Translations under genes and position numbers: made by a program
The notes under the pieces: model-generated
Told to the model about the DNA's origin: nothing
The model's database searches: none
The model's input: only the letters and a program-made list of their open reading frames with translations
From: Xanthomonas vesicatoria ATCC 35937
Lineage (GTDB): Bacteria > Pseudomonadota > Gammaproteobacteria > Xanthomonadales > Xanthomonadaceae
DNA length: 64,000 nucleotides
NCBI RefSeq assembly: GCF_001908725.1
Contig: NZ_CP018725.1
Span: forward strand, 4,278,001 to 4,342,000
Direction of reading: 5' to 3'
Shown: piece by piece, positions 44,519-53,860 of the stretch
Layout: the number at the start of each line of letters is the position of its first letter
Numbering within the stretch: position 1 is the first letter of the stretch

Positions 44519-46735
44519 ATGTCAGCCAGCCGGTCGCTCAAGATCAGCGCGCTTGCCGTTGCCGTCGTTTCGCTTCTTCCGTTCTACGCTGCTGCGCAGC
44601 AGGTCTCTGGCGACGACGGTGTCGTGCGTCTGGATGCGGTCAAGGTCACGGTCGAACGTCGTTCGGAAGACTCCAAGGATGTGCCGGTGTCGGCAAGCGT
44701 GCTGCGTCCGGAGTTTCTGGATGCCATCTCCACCAGCGGCTCGGACATCCGCGTGCTGGCGGGCAAGGCGCCCAGCCTGAACATCGAATCGTCTAACGGC
44801 CGTGTGTTCCCGCGTGTGTACATCCGCGGCTACGGCAACACCGACTTCAACACCTACGCCTCGCAGCCGGTATCGCTGATCTATGACGACGTGGTGCAGG
44901 AAAACGCGTTCCTGAAGGGCTTCCCGATCTTCGATCTGGAAGGCCTGGAAGTGCTGCGCGGCCCGCAGGGCACCTTGTTCGGCCGCAACACGCCGGCCGG
45001 CGTGGTCAAGTTTAACTCGGTCAAGCCGACCATCGGCGCCAACGATGGCTACGCCAGCCTGTCGTACGGCACCTACGGCACCATGACCCTGGAAAGCGGC
45101 TTGAGCATCGCCATGGGCGAGCATTGGGCGGCGCGTCTGTCCACGCTGGGCCAGCGCCGCGACGACTGGGTGGAAAACCGCGACGGCCGCGATCTGGAAG
45201 GCTATACCGACTCGGCAGTGCGCCTGCAGTTGCTGTACCAGGCCAGCGACGATTTCAGCGCGCTGTTCAACGCGCATGCGCGTCACCTGGACGGCACCGC
45301 GCGGCTGTTCCGCGCCAACATCATCCAGCCCGGCACCAACCAGCTGGTGGACGGTTTCGACGAAGAGAAGTCCTTCATCGACGGCGCCAACAACCAGGAA
45401 CTGCAGACCTACGGCGGCAGCGCCAACCTGACCTGGGACCTGGGCGACATCGCGCTGCACTCGATCACCGCCTACGAAGGCATTGGCAAGTACTACAGCC
45501 GTGGCGACATCGACGGCGGCTTCGGCGCAGTGTTCGCACCGCCGTCCGGCCCGGGCGTGATTCCGTTCCCGGTGGAAACCGCCGGCGGCATCAAGAGCCT
45601 GGACCAGTACAGCCAGGAACTGCGTGCCGAATCGCAGTACGAAGGCCCGCTCAACTGGCAGGCCGGCCTGTACTACTTCCACGACGATGTGGAAGGCGAA
45701 AACTACACCTACAACACCTTCAGCGGCGGCGATCTGGCCAGCTACCAGCTGACCCGCCAGCGCAACACCTCGTGGGCGGCGTTCGGCTCGTTGAACTATG
45801 CAGCGACCGACCGCCTGAACCTGCGCGCCGGCATCCGCTACACCTACGACAAGAAGACTTTCGACGTACTGGCGCTGGACCGCGTCACGCTGGTCGAGCC
45901 CTCCAGCGGCGAGACCGACAACTCCAAGGTCACCGGCGATCTGGCGGCCACCTTCTCCATCAACGACGACGTCAACGTGTATGCACGCGCCGCTCGCGGC
46001 TTCCGCGGCGCCAGCTTCGGCGTGCCCTCGGGCACCGCGCCGCTGACCGTGGCCGAACCGGAGACGGTGGATTCGTTCGAGATCGGTATCAAGTCGGATC
46101 TGTTCGACAACCGCGCGCGCCTGAGCTTCGACATCTACGATTTTCGTGTGAAGAACCAGCAGCTCACCGCGGTGGGCGGCGCGTCCAACGACGTGCGCCT
46201 GCTCAACGCCGACAAGACCAAGGCCCGCGGCGCCGAGTTCGACTTCGAAGCGCTGCTCACCCAGAACCTGCGCGTCACCGCCGGCGGCGCCTACAACTGG
46301 ACCCGCATCGACGACCCGGCCCTGTCGGTGGGCGTGTGCCGCACCTGCACCGTGACCGACCCGCTCAATGCGGCCGGTCGCGCGCTGATCGATGGTAACG
46401 ACCTGCCGCAGGCGTCCAAGTGGATGGCCAACGCCACGCTGCGTTACGGCATCCCGATGGACAACGATGGCGAGCTGTTCTTCTACACCGATTGGTCCTA
46501 CCGCAGCGAGGTGAATTTCTTCCTGTACGACTCCAAGGAATTCACCGGCCAGCCGCTGGTCGAAGGCGGCGCCAAGATCGGCTACAACTGGGGCGCGGGT
46601 GCATACGAGGTGTCGGTGTTCTGCCGCAACTGCACCAACCAGATCCGCGTGACCGGTGCGATCGACTTCAACAACCTCACCGGCTTCATCAACGACCCGC
46701 GCATCGTCGGCGCGCAGTTCCGCGCCAATTTCTGA
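44519..46735 (+). CDS. TonB-dependent outer-membrane receptor
   Basis: A 738-residue receptor with a signal peptide (about 1-26, ending AAA). It has an N-terminal plug domain with the probable TonB-box region near DAVKVTV (about 40) and the plug motif VYIRGYGNTDF. A barrel of about 500 residues ends in Phe (FRANF), as outer-membrane proteins do. The substrate is not readable from sequence. The secreted nucleoside hydrolase 77 bases downstream suggests import of nucleosides or related compounds, but a terminator lies between them. The AT-rich upstream region holds a candidate operator. Confidence 0.93.
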   Translation: MSASRSLKISALAVAVVSLLPFYAAAQQVSGDDGVVRLDAVKVTVERRSEDSKDVPVSASVLRPEFLDAISTSGSDIRVLAGKAPSLNIESSNGRVFPRVYIRGYGNTDFNTYASQPVSLIYDDVVQENAFLKGFPIFDLEGLEVLRGPQGTLFGRNTPAGVVKFNSVKPTIGANDGYASLSYGTYGTMTLESGLSIAMGEHWAARLSTLGQRRDDWVENRDGRDLEGYTDSAVRLQLLYQASDDFSALFNAHARHLDGTARLFRANIIQPGTNQLVDGFDEEKSFIDGANNQELQTYGGSANLTWDLGDIALHSITAYEGIGKYYSRGDIDGGFGAVFAPPSGPGVIPFPVETAGGIKSLDQYSQELRAESQYEGPLNWQAGLYYFHDDVEGENYTYNTFSGGDLASYQLTRQRNTSWAAFGSLNYAATDRLNLRAGIRYTYDKKTFDVLALDRVTLVEPSSGETDNSKVTGDLAATFSINDDVNVYARAARGFRGASFGVPSGTAPLTVAEPETVDSFEIGIKSDLFDNRARLSFDIYDFRVKNQQLTAVGGASNDVRLLNADKTKARGAEFDFEALLTQNLRVTAGGAYNWTRIDDPALSVGVCRTCTVTDPLNAAGRALIDGNDLPQASKWMANATLRYGIPMDNDGELFFYTDWSYRSEVNFFLYDSKEFTGQPLVEGGAKIGYNWGAGAYEVSVFCRNCTNQIRVTGAIDFNNLTGFINDPRIVGAQFRANF

Positions 46736-46761
46736 TCGGCGCCGTGGTGTAGCACTATCGA

Positions 46762-46792
46762 ACCGCCGGCTATCATGCCGGCGGTTTTTTTT
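46762..46792 (+). terminator. Terminator after the TonB receptor
   Basis: ACCGCCGGC and GCCGGCGGT form a perfect stem around TATCAT, followed by eight Ts. Confidence 0.92.
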
Positions 46793-46812
46793 ATGGCAGC
46801 AGGAGTGGCGAC

Positions 46813-47811
46813 ATGCAGTGGAGTTGGCAACGCGCGTGGATGATGCCGGTGATGTGGTGCGTCTGCGCCGCAGCGTGGGCGCAGACGCCCGCGGCAGCCG
46901 TGCAGGGCGCCGCTGCGCCTGTGCCGGCCGACAAGGTAGTGGTGTCGACCGACATCGGCGACGACATCGACGATGCGTTTGCGCTGGCACTGCTGTTGCG
47001 TCGCCCACAGGTGCAGGTGCTGGGCATCGCTTCGGCCTGGGGTGATACCACGCTGCGTGCGCAGCTGTTGCAGCGGCTGTTGCAGCAGGCCGGGCGCAGC
47101 GACATTCCGTTAGCCGTGGGCAAGCCCACCACCAGCACGATCGCCTTCAGCCAGGCGCGCTGGGCCGCGAAGGGGCAGCTGTCGAGCGGCTTGCCCGATG
47201 CGGCGGCGATGATCCTGCAGCAGGCGCGTCGCCACCCGGGTCAGGTGACCCTGCTGGTGTTGGGCCCGATGACCGATGCCGCGCTGGCGCAGCAACGCGA
47301 CCCTGCCGGCTTTGCCAAGCTCAAGCGGATTGTGGCGATGGGCGGCTCGGTGCGGGTGGGCTACGGCAAGTCCGCCTATCGCCCGGCCAGCGCGCCGGCC
47401 GCCGAGTACAACATCGTGTCCGATGTGGCTGCTGCGCAGCGCGTGTTCGCGGCCGGCGTGCCGATCGTCCTGCTGCCGCTGGATGCCACCCAGATCACCC
47501 TGGAAGAGCCCGAGCGCATCGCGCTGTTTGCGCACGGCGACGGCCTGACCGACGCGCTCACCCAGCTCTACTACCAGTGGCGCAACACCGACCAGCCCTG
47601 GGCCAGCGCAACGCCGACGGTGTTCGATGCCGTGCCAGTGGCCTGGCTGCTGCGCCCCGCACTCTGCCCGACCACGCCGCTGCATCTGGATGTCGATGCG
47701 CAGGGCTATACGCGCGAAGGCCCGGGTGTGCCGAACGTGCAGGCCTGTCTGCGTGCAGATAAGCCGGCGTTGATCGACATGTACATGCGGGCAGTGTTGC
47801 AGTTGCGCTAG
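46813..47811 (+). CDS. Secreted nucleoside hydrolase
   Basis: A 332-residue inosine-uridine-type nucleoside N-ribohydrolase with a signal peptide (about 1-23, ending AWA), so it acts in the periplasm or outside. The calcium-binding aspartate cluster is STDIGDDIDDAFAL near residues 45-58. A further active-site region is seen around MGGSVR and AAEYNIVSD. It would release bases from nucleosides for uptake, in keeping with the receptor encoded just upstream. Confidence 0.92.
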   Translation: MQWSWQRAWMMPVMWCVCAAAWAQTPAAAVQGAAAPVPADKVVVSTDIGDDIDDAFALALLLRRPQVQVLGIASAWGDTTLRAQLLQRLLQQAGRSDIPLAVGKPTTSTIAFSQARWAAKGQLSSGLPDAAAMILQQARRHPGQVTLLVLGPMTDAALAQQRDPAGFAKLKRIVAMGGSVRVGYGKSAYRPASAPAAEYNIVSDVAAAQRVFAAGVPIVLLPLDATQITLEEPERIALFAHGDGLTDALTQLYYQWRNTDQPWASATPTVFDAVPVAWLLRPALCPTTPLHLDVDAQGYTREGPGVPNVQACLRADKPALIDMYMRAVLQLR

Positions 47812-47865
47812 GAGCGGAGAACAAAACGACTTCATGTCCGTCTACCGCAAGGGCCGCTGAGTTGT

Positions 47866-48041
47866 AACTTGGCTGCATGGTCCTTGCCCGCCCACTATCG
47901 CAGGATACGCCGCAAGCACGTCCTTGTAGGCTCTTACGCGGCATCCATGCCGCGTAAGGTCCCGCGACGGTGGGCGGGCAAGGACCAGTCGAGAGGGTCG
48001 GGTATGTCTGTTTTCGACAAAGCAGCCAACAATCTTTCTGG
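47866..48041. repeat. Long palindromic intergenic repeat, copy 1
   Basis: A 176-base element whose arms, GGTCCTTGCCCGCCCAC (47879-47895) and its exact complement (47970-47986), are 17 bases and perfect. A second perfect inverted repeat, TTACGCGGCAT and ATGCCGCGTAA, forms the centre. It is nearly identical to the copy 297 bases downstream. No open frame in it is convincing. Confidence 0.88.
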
Positions 48042-48162
48042 CAAGGACACCGCGCGTTCGGCTGACTCGGCTTTTTGACGTAGCCAAACGACGCCTAGAC
48101 CCGACGTCGTTGTGGGTTGGTTGAATGAAATGGACATGTCAGTTGCTGGGCGATAGTGCTGC

Positions 48163-48337
48163 AACTTGGCTGCATGATCCTTGCCCGCCCACTATCGCAG
48201 GACACGCCGCAAGCACGTCCTTGTAGGCTCTTACGCGGCATCCATGCCGCGTCAGGTCCCGCGACGGTGGGCGGGACAGGACCAGTCGAGAGGTCGGTGT
48301 GCATGGTTTTCAATAGAGCAACCAACAAACTTTCTGG
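48163..48337. repeat. Long palindromic intergenic repeat, copy 2
   Basis: A direct repeat of the previous element with only scattered differences, mostly in the last 40 bases. One change (GGGACAGG for GGGCAAGG) breaks the right arm of the palindrome. The roughly 120 bases between the two copies hold no gene. Confidence 0.88.
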
Positions 48338-48356
48338 TGCGGTGTCCTCGCCGATT

Positions 48357-48440
48357 GCGGGACCGTGTGGCGGCATGGATGCCGCCACCGAGCCTCCAGG
48401 GACGGATTCACGGCGTGTCCCGCGAGCGGTGAGGGCGCCG
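48357..48440. repeat. Diverged palindromic repeat, copy 3 (opposite orientation)
   Basis: TGGCGGCAT and ATGCCGCCA form a perfect central palindrome. The flank AGCCTCCAGGGACGG...CGGCGTGTCC resembles the complement of the first two elements, so this looks like an older, inverted family member. The region from here to the next gene (to 48652) has nothing else I can support. Confidence 0.6.
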
Positions 48441-48652
48441 CGCACTCGGCCCACCAGGCTTCTGATGCATCTAGAAAGCCGGCTAGCAACACCACTGCGC
48501 TCACCGCCGGTCGGGCACGCAGGCGCCACCGCAACGCGGGTCCAGTAGCGCGTCATCTCCGCCCATCGGCAAGTCGCTGCGTCGCACCATGCCGTCATCA
48601 GTGACGTGAACGGCCTCGCTATACTTGTCGCCTCAGTCATGGGGTAGCACGA

Positions 48653-51600
48653 ATGGACAGCCAGGTATCAGGGATGAAGTGGTCGGGCACACGGCGCATG
48701 TTGCTGTGGGTGGTGTTGCTCACCGTGGCGATCGGCGGGGTGGCGTGCAAACGCAACGAAAGCGGGCAGCTGCCTGCCGCCAGCGGCGAGGCGATCAAGG
48801 CCGACAAGCAGGCCATCACCGGGTTTGCATTGGCGCGCGCCTATCCCGACCAGAGTGGCGATGGCCTGTCGTTGGCGCTGGAATTTTCGCGTCCGCTGGT
48901 CGGCACCCAGGATTTCGATGCGCTGGTGCGCTTCGAAGAAAAGGTCGGCACCGGCGACAGCAGCTGGTCGCTGTCCGACGACGGCAAGACGCTGCGCTAC
49001 CCGTACGTGGAAGCGGCCAAGGACTACACCGTCCTGATCGACGCCAATCTGCTGGCGGCCGATGGCAGCCGCCTGGGCAAGCCGCTCAAGCAGAAGGTCT
49101 ATACCGGCGCGCTCAAGCCAGTGGTCGGGTTCGCTTCGCAGGGCAGCGTGTTGCCGGCGCGCGAAAGCCGCGGTTTGCCGGTGGTGTCGGTCAACGTGCC
49201 GGAAGTGGACGTGGAGTTCCTGCGCGTGCGCGAGAAGTCGCTGCCGGCGTTCTTCCAGCAGTTCCAGCGCGGCGGCCGTCGTGGCAGCTGGGAGCTCGAG
49301 AGCGAATACGACGACAAACAGCCACTGTCCACGTTGGCCGAGCCGGTGTACGTCAATCGTTTCATCCTGGGCGGCAAGCAAAACGAGCGCGTGCTGACCT
49401 ACCTGCCGACGCAGGACATCAAGGAGCTGCAGGAGCCTGGCCTGTACTTTGCGGTGATGAAGCGCGCCGGCAGCTTCGAGAACGAACAGGAGACGTCGTT
49501 CTTCACCGTCAGCGACATCGGCCTGCATACGCGCGCCTACAAGGACAAGCTGTTCGTGCACACCGCCTCGTTGCAGAGCGGGGAGCCGATCAAGAACGTG
49601 GACGTGCGCATCCTCGATGCCAAGGGCGAGCTGTTCCTCAAGGGCGCCACCGACGGTAACGGCAATGCATTGCTCAACTACACGCTCGACGCCGGCCATG
49701 TGCTGGTGGCGCGCAGCAAGACCGACATCTCGGTGTTGCCGTTCAACCAACCGGCGCTGGATCTGAGCGAATTTGCGGTGGCCGGGCGCCAGAGCGCCTG
49801 GTTCGACGTGTTCGCCTGGGCCGGCCGCGATCTGTATCGCCCCGGCGAGACCATGCGCGTGTCGGCAATCTTGCGCGACAACGACGGCAAGCCCACCAAG
49901 CCGCAACCGGTGTTCCTGCGGCTCAAGCAGCCCGACGGCAAGACCTTCCGCGAAACCAAGCTGCAACCGGGCGAACAAGGCTACTTCGAATTCACCCAGC
50001 AGATTCCTGCAGATGCGCCGACTGGCCGCTGGCAGGTGGAATTCCGTACCGACCCGGCCAGCAAGGATGCCGTGCAGGGCATGACCGTGCGCGTGGAAGA
50101 ATTCCTGCCCGAGCGCATGAAGCTGGATCTGGATGCCGCACAAAAGACCTTGAGTGCCGGTCAGCCGTTCACGCTGCTCGCCAATGCCGCCTATCTGTAC
50201 GGCGCACCGGCCGATGGCAACCGCTTCACTGCCAAGCTTGCGGTCAGCGTCGAGCAGCATCCGCTGGAGTCGTTGCCGGGCTGGTTCTTCGGCGACCCCA
50301 CCTTGGAGCTGCCGCGCGAAGCCAAGGACGTGATCGACACCGAGTTCGGCAGCGATGGCGTATTGCGCGAAGACATTGCGCTGCCTGCCGAAGCCAAGCC
50401 GGTGAGCACGATTGCGGCGGTGGTCTCGGGCAGCGTGTACGAGACCGGCGGGCGCACCGTGACCCGTACCGTCAAGCGCGTGCTGTGGCCGGCCAAGGCG
50501 CTGGTCGGCGTGCGCCCGTTGTTCGACGACAAGGACGGTGCCGATGCCAATGGCACCGCGCGTTTCGAGCTCACCCGCGTGGATGCCGATGGCAAGCCGC
50601 AGCCGGCCAAGGGCCTGAAGGCCACGCTGGTGCGCGAGCTGCGCGACTACCACTGGAACTACACCGACGACCATTGGGACTACGACTTCACCCGTCGCTT
50701 CGAGAACAAGGACACCCGCACGCTGGATGTGGGCAGCGCCAATGCCAAGCTCGATTTTCCAGTGGAGTGGGGCGAGTACCGCCTGGACGTGTTCGACCCG
50801 GCCACCGGCCTGACCACGCGTTACCCGTTCCGCGCCGGCTGGAGCTGGAACGACGAAAACCGCGGCCTGGATGCGCGCCCTGACAAGGTCAAGCTGGCGC
50901 TGGACAAGACCGGCTACCGCGCTGGCGACACGCTCAAAGTCACGCTGACCCCGCCGCATGCCGGCAAGGGCGTGCTGTTGGTGGAAAGCGACAAGCTGCT
51001 CTACGTGCAGGACATCGACGTCAAGCCGGGTAGTACGTTCGAAATCCCGGTCACCGAGGCCTGGGAGCGCCACGACGTCTACGTCACCGCGCTGGTGTTC
51101 CGTGGCGGTACTGCACCGAGCAAGATCACCCCCGCGCGTGCGGTGGGCGTGGCGCATGTACCGATGGACCGCAAGACCCGACGCGTGGCCGTGGGCCTGT
51201 CCGCGCCCAGGCAGATGCGCCCCGAGCAATCGCTGCCGGTGACGGTGAGCGTGCCGGAACTGGCGGGCAAGGCGGCGCACGTCACCATTTCGGCGGTGGA
51301 CGTGGGCATCCTCAAAATCACCCGCTTCCCGGTGCCCGATGCCAACGCACAGTTCTTCGCGCAGCGGCGCCTGGGTACCGATGCCTATGACATCTATGGC
51401 CGCGTGATCGAAAGCTTCGAAGGCGCCAGCGGCAAGCTCAAGTTCGGCGGCGACATGGCGCTGGAAGCGCTGCCGCAGGCCAAGCGCCCGACCGCGCGCG
51501 TGCAGACCGTGGACCTGTTCTCCGGCTCGGTGACGCTTGATGCCAAGGGCAATGCACGTGTGCAACTGCCGGTGCCGGATTTCAACGGCACCTTGCGGGT

Positions 51601-53575
51601 GTCGGCGCTGGTGTATTCGGATACGCGCTACGGCAACCGCGATATGGAAACCATCGTGCGTGCGCCGATCCTGGCCGAGGCCAGCATGCCGCGCGTGATG
51701 GCGCCGGGCGACCGCAGTACGGTGACGCTGGACGTGCAGAACTTCACCGGCAAGCCGGGCGAGTTCAACGTGCGTGTGGACGGCATCGGCCCGCTGTCGA
51801 TTGCCGAAGCGGCGCGCAGCATCAAGCTGGGCGTGGATGCCAAGCAGACGCTGAGCTTCCCGCTGACGGCCACCGAAGGCTATAGCGTGGCCAAGGTGCG
51901 CGTGCGCGTGGACGGCAATGGCTTCAAGGCCGACCGCAACTACGAGCTGCCGGTGCGTGCCGGGTGGCCGCAGGTGTTGCGTACGCAGACCCGCGTGCTC
52001 GACCCGCTGGCACCGGTGACCCTGGACAGCAGCCATGCCGATGGCCTGATGGCCGGTTCGGTGACCGCGCGCATGCTGGTCAGCCCGCTGCCGCCGATCC
52101 CGTTCGCCAGCGCCATGCAGGGCGCGCTGGACTACCCGTACGGTTGCGCCGAGCAGACCACCAGCAAGGGGTATGCAGCGCTGTTGCTCGACGAGGCGAC
52201 CGCCAAGGCGCTGGGCACCAAGGGGCTGGATGCGGCCACGCGCCGCGAGCGCATGGAAGGCGCGTTCGGCCGACTGGCGTCGATGCAGATCGCCAGCGGG
52301 CATTTTTCGATGTGGGGCGACGATGGCTACGTCAATCCGGGCCTGACCCCGTACATTGCCGAGTTCCTGCTCGACGCCAAGGACGCCGGCTTTGCGGTAC
52401 CCGATAACGTGCTGCAGAAGGCACTCAATCGCCTGAGCGAAGATCTGCTGTCCGGTGGCAATGAGTTCTATGGGCAGGACCGCCGCGAGAACCTGAAGTT
52501 CGCTAACCAGGCGTGGTCGGGTTACGTGCTGGCACGCGTCAACCGCGCCCCGCTGGGCACGCTGCGCGCGCTGTACGACAACCAGCGCGCCAAGGCCTTG
52601 ACCGGCTTATCGTTGGTGCACCTGGGCGCAGCATTGTCGTTGCAGGGCGACAGCAAGCGTGGCGAGGCCGCGATCAAGGCCGGGTTTGCCAAGGACAGCG
52701 CCGAGCGTCCGCGCTATCTGAGCGATTACGGCAGTGTGGTGCGTGACGATGCCTTGATGATGGCGTTGCTGCACGAACGCGGGCTGTCCAAGCCCGAGTA
52801 CGACACCCGCGTGGTTGCCCTGGGGCAGGCACTGGATGCACGCCGCGCTGGCGGAGTGTTGTGGCTGAGCACGCAGGAGCAGATCGCGCTGGCGCGGCTG
52901 GGCAAGGCGTTGATGGTGGGGCAGGGCAAGCAGGTCTCGGGCAGTTTGACCGTCGGCGATGCGGTACAGCAGATCGCACCGGCCCGCGTGTTCGGACGCA
53001 GCTTCGACAGTGCGGCGCTGGCCCGCGGTGTGCAGTTCGCGCCGCAAGGCGAAGCGCCGATGTATGCCAGCATTGAAGTGGCCGGCATCCCGCGCACTGC
53101 ACCTGAGCCAGACACGCGCAATCTCAGCGTGGAGCGCAGCTGGTACACCACCGACGGCAAGCCATGGACGCCGCGCGCGTTGAAGGAAGGCGAGGCGCTG
53201 ATCGTGCGCGTCACCATCACCGCCAACGAATCGATGCCCGATGCATTGCTGACCGATCTGTTGCCTGCCGGCCTGGAAATCGAGAATTTCAATCTCGGCG
53301 ATGCCAAGCAGTGGGCCGACGTGGTGGTGGACGGCATCGGCATCAGCGAGCGCTCCAGCGCCGCCGATGTCAAGCACGAAGAGTTCCGCGACGACCGTTA
53401 TGTGGCTGCGCTGGCGCTGTCGTCGGGCAGCAAGGCGCAGGTGTATTACCTGGTGCGCGCGGTGACGCCGGGCACCTACACGGTGCCGCCGTCGCTGGTG
53501 GAAGACATGTACCGGCCGGAGCTGCGTGGGGTGGGGCACACCACTCCATCCACCATCACGGTGGTGCAGCCCTGA
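48653..53575 (+). CDS. yfhM: Bacterial alpha-2-macroglobulin lipoprotein
   Basis: A 1640-residue bacterial alpha-2-macroglobulin, the normal length for the YfhM type. The signal peptide ends in a lipobox with Cys32. Several macroglobulin beta-sandwich domains follow. The thioester motif GCAEQ is at Cys1165-Gln1168, in the alpha-helical domain, so trapping of attacking proteases by covalent bonding is expected. In E. coli and many relatives the gene is paired with pbpC (penicillin-binding protein 1C) in one operon. No pbpC is found on either side here; beta-propeller genes follow instead. Confidence 0.95.
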   Translation: MDSQVSGMKWSGTRRMLLWVVLLTVAIGGVACKRNESGQLPAASGEAIKADKQAITGFALARAYPDQSGDGLSLALEFSRPLVGTQDFDALVRFEEKVGTGDSSWSLSDDGKTLRYPYVEAAKDYTVLIDANLLAADGSRLGKPLKQKVYTGALKPVVGFASQGSVLPARESRGLPVVSVNVPEVDVEFLRVREKSLPAFFQQFQRGGRRGSWELESEYDDKQPLSTLAEPVYVNRFILGGKQNERVLTYLPTQDIKELQEPGLYFAVMKRAGSFENEQETSFFTVSDIGLHTRAYKDKLFVHTASLQSGEPIKNVDVRILDAKGELFLKGATDGNGNALLNYTLDAGHVLVARSKTDISVLPFNQPALDLSEFAVAGRQSAWFDVFAWAGRDLYRPGETMRVSAILRDNDGKPTKPQPVFLRLKQPDGKTFRETKLQPGEQGYFEFTQQIPADAPTGRWQVEFRTDPASKDAVQGMTVRVEEFLPERMKLDLDAAQKTLSAGQPFTLLANAAYLYGAPADGNRFTAKLAVSVEQHPLESLPGWFFGDPTLELPREAKDVIDTEFGSDGVLREDIALPAEAKPVSTIAAVVSGSVYETGGRTVTRTVKRVLWPAKALVGVRPLFDDKDGADANGTARFELTRVDADGKPQPAKGLKATLVRELRDYHWNYTDDHWDYDFTRRFENKDTRTLDVGSANAKLDFPVEWGEYRLDVFDPATGLTTRYPFRAGWSWNDENRGLDARPDKVKLALDKTGYRAGDTLKVTLTPPHAGKGVLLVESDKLLYVQDIDVKPGSTFEIPVTEAWERHDVYVTALVFRGGTAPSKITPARAVGVAHVPMDRKTRRVAVGLSAPRQMRPEQSLPVTVSVPELAGKAAHVTISAVDVGILKITRFPVPDANAQFFAQRRLGTDAYDIYGRVIESFEGASGKLKFGGDMALEALPQAKRPTARVQTVDLFSGSVTLDAKGNARVQLPVPDFNGTLRVSALVYSDTRYGNRDMETIVRAPILAEASMPRVMAPGDRSTVTLDVQNFTGKPGEFNVRVDGIGPLSIAEAARSIKLGVDAKQTLSFPLTATEGYSVAKVRVRVDGNGFKADRNYELPVRAGWPQVLRTQTRVLDPLAPVTLDSSHADGLMAGSVTARMLVSPLPPIPFASAMQGALDYPYGCAEQTTSKGYAALLLDEATAKALGTKGLDAATRRERMEGAFGRLASMQIASGHFSMWGDDGYVNPGLTPYIAEFLLDAKDAGFAVPDNVLQKALNRLSEDLLSGGNEFYGQDRRENLKFANQAWSGYVLARVNRAPLGTLRALYDNQRAKALTGLSLVHLGAALSLQGDSKRGEAAIKAGFAKDSAERPRYLSDYGSVVRDDALMMALLHERGLSKPEYDTRVVALGQALDARRAGGVLWLSTQEQIALARLGKALMVGQGKQVSGSLTVGDAVQQIAPARVFGRSFDSAALARGVQFAPQGEAPMYASIEVAGIPRTAPEPDTRNLSVERSWYTTDGKPWTPRALKEGEALIVRVTITANESMPDALLTDLLPAGLEIENFNLGDAKQWADVVVDGIGISERSSAADVKHEEFRDDRYVAALALSSGSKAQVYYLVRAVTPGTYTVPPSLVEDMYRPELRGVGHTTPSTITVVQP

Positions 53576-53582
53576 CGCGCCT

Positions 53583-53620
53583 GATGGCACACGTCCTCGA
53601 GAGCGCGGACGTGTGCCATC
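53583..53620. repeat. Perfect 14-base hairpin after the macroglobulin gene
   Basis: GATGGCACACGTCC and GGACGTGTGCCATC enclose a 10-base loop, starting eight bases after the stop codon. There is no T run, so it may protect the 3' end or act as a Rho-dependent stop rather than an intrinsic terminator. Confidence 0.75.
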
Positions 53621-53860
53621 CAAGGAGACGGGAGATAGCGCATCTGTCTGCGCGATCGCGCTTTGGTACGAGATGCCTGCGGGATGATGGAGCGTTGTCC
53701 CGTAGCGGATCCGGTGCGGGGCGTGGGTCCTCCCTGTCCTTGCGCCGGTTGGCGAAGCGGGCGGCAAGTCCATCGTTCTGCAGAAGAATCGGAGCCAGTA
53801 GCGGCGATTCGGACGACCCGGATCGCAGTGCATCCGGCGCGTGGGGCGTAGGCATATGGA

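Noticed and set aside
47820..48652. A CRISPR array suggested by regular repeats
   Set aside because: There are only two near-identical 175-base copies with internal palindromes, spaced 297 bases apart, not short repeats with unique spacers, and no cas genes.
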